This document shows positions 58,636 through 64,000 of a DNA stretch of 64,000 nt, one piece after another; within the stretch, counting starts at the first letter, position 1; each line of letters begins with the position of its first letter. The stretch covers positions 62,001 through 126,000 of the forward strand of contig NZ_JONH01000010.1 of assembly GCF_000711795.1 (NCBI RefSeq), in the 5' to 3' direction. The position numbers and the translations under genes are program-made. This DNA is from Vibrio pacinii DSM 19139. GTDB taxonomy: Bacteria > Pseudomonadota > Gammaproteobacteria > Enterobacterales > Vibrionaceae. The notes under the pieces are model-generated. The model worked only from the letters and a program-made list of their open reading frames with translations, was not told where the DNA came from and made no database searches.

Positions 58636-60096
58636 TTAAGCTTTAACCATCTTATCGATATTTAACTCAAAAGCAGCTAACTGTTTTGCCACCTTACCAA
58701 CATCGCCAGCACCTTGAGTTAATACTAAGTCACCATCTTGTAAAACATTGGCGAGAACCGACGGTAACCCATTGCTATCTGGGACAAAAATAGGATCAAG
58801 CTTACCACGACTACGAATGGTGCGGCACAGAGCTCGGCCATCGGCTCCTGCAATCGGCTTTTCACCTGCAGAATAAACATCCAGCATGATGAGTACATCG
58901 ACCTGTTCCAGGACATTAGCAAAATCATCATAGAGATCGCGTGTTCGACTGTAGCGATGCGGTTGAAAGATCATGACTAAACGTTTCTCTTGCCAACCAT
59001 TGCGCGCCGCCTGAATGGTCACATCAACTTCCGTCGGGTGGTGTCCGTAATCATCCACTAGCATGGCATGACCATTTCCGGTATCAAATTCACCAAGATG
59101 GTCAAAACGACGCCCAGTGCCCTGAGTGCCCGCCATCGCGCGCAAGATAGCTTCGTCATCAATATCATCTTCGGTGGCAACGGCTATCGCCGCAGAGGCA
59201 TTGAGCGCATTATGGCGACCTGGGATATTCAAAGTAATCTCAAGATCGGCTTTACCCTGACGAATCACAGTGAACTGACCTTGCTGGCCTTGTTGACGAT
59301 AATTATCGATACGAACATCAGCATCTTCAGAAAAGCCATAAGTAATGACTTGGCGACTGATTTTTGGGATCAGCTCACGAATAACAGGGTCATCGACACA
59401 CACAATCGCTTGGCCATAAAATGGCAGGTTGTGGAGAAAGTCGATAAAGGTTTGTTTGAGTGTTTCGAAATCACCACCATAAGTGTCCATATGATCGGCT
59501 TCGATATTCGTGACTATGCTCACCATAGGTTGTAAATGGAGGAATGACGCATCGCTCTCATCCGCTTCAGCAATCAAGATACGACTCGATCCGAGACGGG
59601 CATTCGTCCCCGCGCTTTTGACTAAGCCACCATTGACGAAAGTAGGATCCAGTCCAGCTTCAGAATAAATCTGGGTCACTAGAGCAGTAGTGGTGGTTTT
59701 GCCATGAGTCCCCGCGACGGCGATGCCGTGACGAAAACGCATCAACTCTGCCAGCATCTCAGCGCGGCGAACCACGGGAACACGCGCAGCTCGAGCCGCT
59801 ATGATCTCAGGATTCTCTTCGTTAATCGCGGTAGAAACCACAACAACGCTGGCCTTAGCAACATTTTGCTCGGTATGACCGATGTAGACGGTTGCGCCTT
59901 TTTCACTCAGACGTTGAGTGACCGGGTTCTCCGCAATATCCGAACCAGAAATTTGGTAGCCTTCGTTGAGTAACACTTCGGCAATGCCACTCATACCCGC
60001 GCCACCAATACCAATGAAGTGGATGCATTTTACCCGACGCATTTCAGGCACTATTGCGCGAATTTGCGCTAAATCTTGTTTGTGTTGAACTGTCAT
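58636..60096 (-). CDS. murC: UDP-N-acetylmuramate--L-alanine ligase
   Basis: A 486-residue ligase adding L-alanine in peptidoglycan precursor synthesis. It shows [19 protein letters not shown] near 26-44, the ATP loop [11 protein letters not shown] near 124-134, and [15 protein letters not shown]. It lies 11 bases after murG. In E. coli ddlB would follow; here the next gene is ftsQ. Confidence 0.99.
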   Translation of the reverse strand: MTVQHKQDLAQIRAIVPEMRRVKCIHFIGIGGAGMSGIAEVLLNEGYQISGSDIAENPVTQRLSEKGATVYIGHTEQNVAKASVVVVSTAINEENPEIIAARAARVPVVRRAEMLAELMRFRHGIAVAGTHGKTTTTALVTQIYSEAGLDPTFVNGGLVKSAGTNARLGSSRILIAEADESDASFLHLQPMVSIVTNIEADHMDTYGGDFETLKQTFIDFLHNLPFYGQAIVCVDDPVIRELIPKISRQVITYGFSEDADVRIDNYRQQGQQGQFTVIRQGKADLEITLNIPGRHNALNASAAIAVATEDDIDDEAILRAMAGTQGTGRRFDHLGEFDTGNGHAMLVDDYGHHPTEVDVTIQAARNGWQEKRLVMIFQPHRYSRTRDLYDDFANVLEQVDVLIMLDVYSAGEKPIAGADGRALCRTIRSRGKLDPIFVPDSNGLPSVLANVLQDGDLVLTQGAGDVGKVAKQLAAFELNIDKMVKA

Positions 60097-60107
60097 AATT
60101 CTTCTCG

Positions 60108-61169
60108 TTACTTCGTCAGCGAGATAATGGCCTGTGCCACTACTTTATCTGCGTCTAACTGTGCTGCCTGACGTGCTTTTTGTGCCATCTTGATAAGGGC
60201 ATCACGATCAAGCGCTTGAATCTCATTCGCCAGCTTATCAGCGGTCAATTGTGGCTGCTCGATCATCTTAGCCGCGCCACAGGCGACAAGGTGATCCGCA
60301 TTGAGAGCTTGCTGCCTATCTTTGTGCATAAACGGAATAAAGATCGCTCCGACACCAGCCGCTGACACTTCAGACACGGTTAGTGCCCCAGAACGACACA
60401 CCAATAAATCGGCCCAATGATACGCGCCAGCAACATCATCGATAAACTCAACCACTTCAGCGTGCTCAACATGATTGCGCTGATACGCTTGCATCACCTG
60501 CTGCTGATTGTTTTTCCCAGCTTGGTGACGAATTTCATAGCCATCACCCAATTTCGCCATCACTTCAGGCAAGGTGTGATTAAGGATTTGCGCCCCCTGA
60601 CTGCCACCCATGACTAAAATACGGATGTTGCCTTGACGGTCTGCCAAACGTTGCGCTGGTGCTTCAATCGCAACCACATCCTCACGCACTGGATTTCCAA
60701 CCACTTGTGCGGCAGGAAATGCCCCCGGAAAAGCTTGAAAAACCTGTTTGGCAATTTTTGATAACCATTGATTGGTTAACCCCGCGACCGCATTTTGTTC
60801 ATGCAGCACGACTGGGATGCCCAATAACCAAGCAGCAATGCCGCCAGGGCCACTGACATAACCACCCATACCCAATACGGCATCAGGCTGCCAACGTTTC
60901 ATATGTGCTTTGGCTTGGATAATGGCATTAATAATCTGAAATGGTGCTTTAATCAAACGACCAATACCTTGACCTCGTAGACCTTTTACTTGGATAAAAT
61001 CGATCTCAATGCCGTGTTTGGGAACTAGGTCTGCTTCCATTCGATCAGCGGTGCCAAGCCAGCGAATTTCCCAACCTTGCGACTGAAGCTGTTTCGCAAC
61101 CGCAAGCCCTGGGAACACGTGACCGCCAGTACCACCAGCCATCACCATTAATTTTTTATTCTGTTTCAT
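60108..61169 (-). CDS. murG: Undecaprenyl-PP-MurNAc-pentapeptide GlcNAc transferase
   Basis: A 353-residue peripheral membrane glycosyltransferase that makes lipid [16 protein letters not shown] near 12-25 and [16 protein letters not shown] near 100-115 form the acceptor side. [12 protein letters not shown] and [15 protein letters not shown] bind UDP-GlcNAc. It overlaps the end of ftsW by 14 bases, indicating tight coupling. Confidence 0.99.
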   Translation of the reverse strand: MKQNKKLMVMAGGTGGHVFPGLAVAKQLQSQGWEIRWLGTADRMEADLVPKHGIEIDFIQVKGLRGQGIGRLIKAPFQIINAIIQAKAHMKRWQPDAVLGMGGYVSGPGGIAAWLLGIPVVLHEQNAVAGLTNQWLSKIAKQVFQAFPGAFPAAQVVGNPVREDVVAIEAPAQRLADRQGNIRILVMGGSQGAQILNHTLPEVMAKLGDGYEIRHQAGKNNQQQVMQAYQRNHVEHAEVVEFIDDVAGAYHWADLLVCRSGALTVSEVSAAGVGAIFIPFMHKDRQQALNADHLVACGAAKMIEQPQLTADKLANEIQALDRDALIKMAQKARQAAQLDADKVVAQAIISLTK

Positions 61170-62352
61170 CTGTCTGTTGTTCTTTATTATCTGTCGCGTT
61201 TGCTAAGCGACATTCATGGTCAATACGTAACAATATCGATACTGCAATCGACATTACTATCAAGCTGGAGCCACCATAGCTGATCAAAGGTAACGTCAGG
61301 CCTTTGGTTGGGACCATCCCCGCCGCCGCACCGACATTAACCAAGGATTGAAAGGCAAACCATATACCAATACCAAAGGCCAAGTAACCACCAAAAAGCT
61401 GGCCGCCTTCAAACGATCTACGACCAATGAAAATGGCTTTAGTCACTAGGCTAAATATCAACATCAATACCAAGACCACACCAACATAACCGAGCTCTTC
61501 CGCTAATACAGCGAAGACAAAGTCAGTGTGTGCTTCTGGGAGATATTCGAGCTTTTGAATTGAATTGCCGAGCCCTTGGCCAAACCATTCACCACGGCCA
61601 AAAGCCATCAGTGACTGAGTCAACTGATAACCACTGCCAAATGGGTCATCCCAAGGATCCATAAACGATGTCACACGGCGCATACGGTACGGCTCGATGT
61701 AAATTAAGGTTGCGACCGCGACAAGCCCAACCACCATCAAGGCCAAAAATTGGGTTAACTTGGCGCCAGCAATAAACAACATACCAAACAAGGTTACCAA
61801 CATCACGATCACGGTACCTAGATCTGGTTGAAGCAGAAGTAAGCTGGCTAATGTGGCAAAAACAATGATCGGTTTGATAAAGCCGCCAAAAAAGCTCGAA
61901 CGCACCTCTTCGCTTTTACGCACCAGATAACCTGACATAAAGATAAACAGCGACAGCTTGGCAACCTCTGCTGGCTGCAAGTTAAATAGGCCTAAAGGGA
62001 TCCAACGCGAGGCGCCGTTAACCGATTTACCAGCCACTAACACCACGATCAGCAAAAAAATCGACAGCAGCAGCAACCAAGTACTGAACTCTAACCAACG
62101 CTTCATTGGGATTTGCAGGATCACCGCTGAGGCTGACAACGCCAATACCAAGAAGACCGCGTGGCGAAACATGAAGTGAAATGGCTGTTCGGTCAGACGA
62201 GAGCTGATCGGAAACGAGGCCGAGGTAACCATGACGAGGCCCGTTAACATCAAGCCAAGAGAAATCCACACCAACTGACGGTCGTATAACACTTCAGGTG
62301 ATGCGGTGGTCATCCAGCGTTTGATACTACCAAAAACGTTTCGAATCTGCAT
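61156..62352 (-). CDS. ftsW: SEDS peptidoglycan glycosyltransferase FtsW
   Basis: A 398-residue membrane enzyme of the division site with about ten transmembrane helices. SEDS signatures include [22 protein letters not shown] near 112-133, [32 protein letters not shown] with the catalytic Asp, and the C-terminal [15 protein letters not shown] polar tail follows. It lies between murD (15 bases) and murG (overlap). Confidence 0.98.
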   Translation of the reverse strand: MQIRNVFGSIKRWMTTASPEVLYDRQLVWISLGLMLTGLVMVTSASFPISSRLTEQPFHFMFRHAVFLVLALSASAVILQIPMKRWLEFSTWLLLLSIFLLIVVLVAGKSVNGASRWIPLGLFNLQPAEVAKLSLFIFMSGYLVRKSEEVRSSFFGGFIKPIIVFATLASLLLLQPDLGTVIVMLVTLFGMLFIAGAKLTQFLALMVVGLVAVATLIYIEPYRMRRVTSFMDPWDDPFGSGYQLTQSLMAFGRGEWFGQGLGNSIQKLEYLPEAHTDFVFAVLAEELGYVGVVLVLMLIFSLVTKAIFIGRRSFEGGQLFGGYLAFGIGIWFAFQSLVNVGAAAGMVPTKGLTLPLISYGGSSLIVMSIAVSILLRIDHECRLANATDNKEQQTDETE

Positions 62353-62367
62353 AGTTCCCTAGGTCTT

Positions 62368-63690
62368 TTATGCGTATGCGTTGGCGAGTTGGGTAAAGAG
62401 ATCGCCACGAGCCATAAAATTATCAAATTGATCGAAACTCGCGCAGGCGGGTGACAACAACACCATATCACCGGATGTCACTTGAGACGCTAACCATTGA
62501 ATGATTTCTTCCATGGTAGTAAAACGCTTGGCACTTGCGTGGAGCGACATAAACTGGTCACCATCTTGACCAAAGCAGCATAGCTGAAGGTTCAGCGTTG
62601 CCAATACTGGCTCAAGTTCAGAGAAGTCAGCGCCTTTACCCACGCCGCCGACTAACAAATAGAGCTTACCCGCAATATTTAATCCGGCTAACGCAGCCAA
62701 GGTACTTGCCACATTGGTCGCCTTAGAATCGTTAACCCATTTAACGCCTTGATTATCTGCAACTACTTGGCAGCGATGTGTCAGCCCTTGGTAAGATTTA
62801 AGTGCCGTGAGGCCTTTTTCTATCGCCACGCCCGCTTCACTGAGTAAGGCGATGACCACTAAAGCATTGGCAACATTGTGACGACCAACCAGAGACAGCG
62901 CTTGAGTCGGACACAGAGGTTGGTCGTGCTTAAACAAGTATTCACACCCTTGGTGCTCGGCGACACAATATTGGGTGCGGTGACTTAAGCTAAATTCAAC
63001 TCGTTTTTTGTCACCCTGAGGATAGGTCTGCTTATCGTCAGCGTTGACGATACACGCTTGGGCATGATCAAAAATACGTAATTTCGCCTGACGATAATCC
63101 TCCATCCCCTCATAGCGGTCCATATGATCTTCGCTGAGGTTAAGAAAAGTCGCGGCAACGGGCGCTAAAGATGAGGTGGTTTCTAACTGAAAACTCGACA
63201 ATTCCAACACGTATAAATCTGCCGATTGGTTAAGTAGATCTAGCGCAGGAACACCAATATTGCCCCCGACCCCGACCTTAAGACCAGCGGCTTTAGCGAC
63301 TTGTCCTGTCCAGTCAGTGACGGTACTTTTCCCATTTGAGCCAGTAATCGCGATGACCGGTTTATCAACTTGCCACGCAAACAATTCAATATCACCGACG
63401 ACAGGAATACCGGCAGCAATAACCTGTTGAATTTCTGGTGTCGCGAGTGCAATACCTGGGTTAGTGACCACCAGATCCGCTGCCAATAACCAGTCCAACC
63501 GCCAACTGCCGCTGTGCAGCTCTACCTCTGCAGGCAGCGCTTCACTTCCTGGTGGCTTAGGCCGCGTGTCGATGACCTTAATCTGCTTACTGTTTGGTAG
63601 TGAAGCGATATGCTTAACGACAGAGAGCCCGGTAATACCGAGCCCTACAACCACAACCTTCTCAATACCCTGCCAACGATCCGTGGTCAT
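62368..63690 (-). CDS. murD: UDP-MurNAc-L-alanine--D-glutamate ligase
   Basis: A 440-residue ligase adding D-glutamate to the muropeptide. [17 protein letters not shown] near 12-28 opens the UDP-binding domain, [13 protein letters not shown] near 114-126 is the ATP loop, and [27 protein letters not shown] is typical of Mur ligases. The C-terminal [20 protein letters not shown] is also diagnostic. It is 13 bases after mraY. Confidence 0.99.
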   Translation of the reverse strand: MTTDRWQGIEKVVVVGLGITGLSVVKHIASLPNSKQIKVIDTRPKPPGSEALPAEVELHSGSWRLDWLLAADLVVTNPGIALATPEIQQVIAAGIPVVGDIELFAWQVDKPVIAITGSNGKSTVTDWTGQVAKAAGLKVGVGGNIGVPALDLLNQSADLYVLELSSFQLETTSSLAPVAATFLNLSEDHMDRYEGMEDYRQAKLRIFDHAQACIVNADDKQTYPQGDKKRVEFSLSHRTQYCVAEHQGCEYLFKHDQPLCPTQALSLVGRHNVANALVVIALLSEAGVAIEKGLTALKSYQGLTHRCQVVADNQGVKWVNDSKATNVASTLAALAGLNIAGKLYLLVGGVGKGADFSELEPVLATLNLQLCCFGQDGDQFMSLHASAKRFTTMEEIIQWLASQVTSGDMVLLSPACASFDQFDNFMARGDLFTQLANAYA

Positions 63691-63703
63691 GGTGACGAGT
63701 TCC

Positions 63704-64000
63704 TTATCGTACTTTCAATGTCGCTAGACCAACCAGTACTAGCACAATAGAGATAATCCAAAAACGCACAATGACGCGCGGCTCTGGCCAACCTTTTAAT
63801 TCGTAGTGATGGTGAATCGGCGCCATTCGGAAAATGCGTTGACCACGTAATTTGTACGACCCCACTTGCAAGATAACCGACAAGGTTTCCATCACAAACA
63901 CGCCGCCCATGATCACCAATACAAATTCTTGGCGAACCAAGACTGCAATCGTGCCTAACGCGCCGCCTAGCGCTAAAGAGCCAACATCACCCATAAACAC
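63704..64000 (-). CDS. mraY: Phospho-MurNAc-pentapeptide transferase, C-terminal part
   Basis: Only the last 98 codons or so are in the window; the gene begins beyond the right edge. [20 protein letters not shown] is the Asp-containing catalytic segment, and [20 protein letters not shown] contains the triple-histidine motif of MraY, the enzyme producing lipid I. The last transmembrane helix ends in LATLKVR. Any internal ATG near the edge is not the true start. Confidence 0.97.
   Translation of the reverse strand: MFMGDVGSLALGGALGTIAVLVRQEFVLVIMGGVFVMETLSVILQVGSYKLRGQRIFRMAPIHHHYELKGWPEPRVIVRFWIISIVLVLVGLATLKVR

Overview
This window is core chromosome of a marine gamma-proteobacterium of the genus Vibrio or a very close relative. 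The evidence is the complete Na+-translocating NADH:quinone reductase operon (nqrABCDEF) with its accessory genes apbE and nqrM, an OmpK-type outer-membrane protein, a CNT nucleoside transporter close to the crystallised V. cholerae protein, a GrcA, a two-PilZ protein in the radA/serB context of V. cholerae PlzC, and a division/cell-wall (dcw) cluster that lacks ddlB. I can place 62 protein genes, two of them cut by the window edges. I see no rRNA, tRNA, prophage, insertion sequence, CRISPR array or defence island.

Layout. 1-4.3 kb: a truncated yggN-like gene, a Gre-like factor, a second-type RecQ helicase meeting dinB tail to tail, and a DUF2789 gene. 4.4-11.8 kb: the sodium pump operon with its maturation genes, all on the minus strand. 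12-19.5 kb: bolA, rlmG, yajG-ppiA, ampG, an ECF sigma factor/ChrR anti-sigma pair behind a Lon-N-domain gene, and ompK. 19.6-28 kb: panE-yajL-csdA, radA, the PilZ protein, serB and ytjB. 28-35 kb: a nucleoside scavenging block (deoD, deoB, deoA, deoC, a 56-residue XapX protein and nupC). 35-44 kb: yjjV, yaaA, an alanine/glycine:cation symporter, hemerythrin, ung, nfo, grcA, a LysR regulator and a TSUP permease. 44-54 kb: carAB, dapB, mutT, secA and dciA. 54-64 kb: lpxC-ftsZ-ftsA-ftsQ-murC-murG-ftsW-murD-mraY.

How it fits together. The Nqr pump builds a sodium gradient; nupC and the alanine/glycine symporter belong to families that can use it. NupC imports nucleosides and DeoD, DeoA, DeoB and DeoC break them down to bases and central metabolites. 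The Gre-like, RecQ, DinB, RadA, Ung, Nfo and MutT genes serve transcription and DNA maintenance. The ECF sigma/ChrR pair carries the full zinc-ligand set of the singlet-oxygen system, and two similar promoter-like sequences suggest autoregulation and control of the upstream gene.

The most unusual features are non-coding. Four copies of a roughly 115-bp imperfect palindrome (ERIC-like) each begin within about 3-8 bases after a stop codon and share one orientation; two of them flank deoA inside the deo operon. Other points are tandem FNR-type sites before grcA with a 53-bp centre spacing, a near-consensus sigma-70 promoter where ddlB would normally lie, candidate operators before xapX and deoC, and a 700-base gene-free stretch with hairpins. 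I did not find a convincing undescribed multi-gene system.
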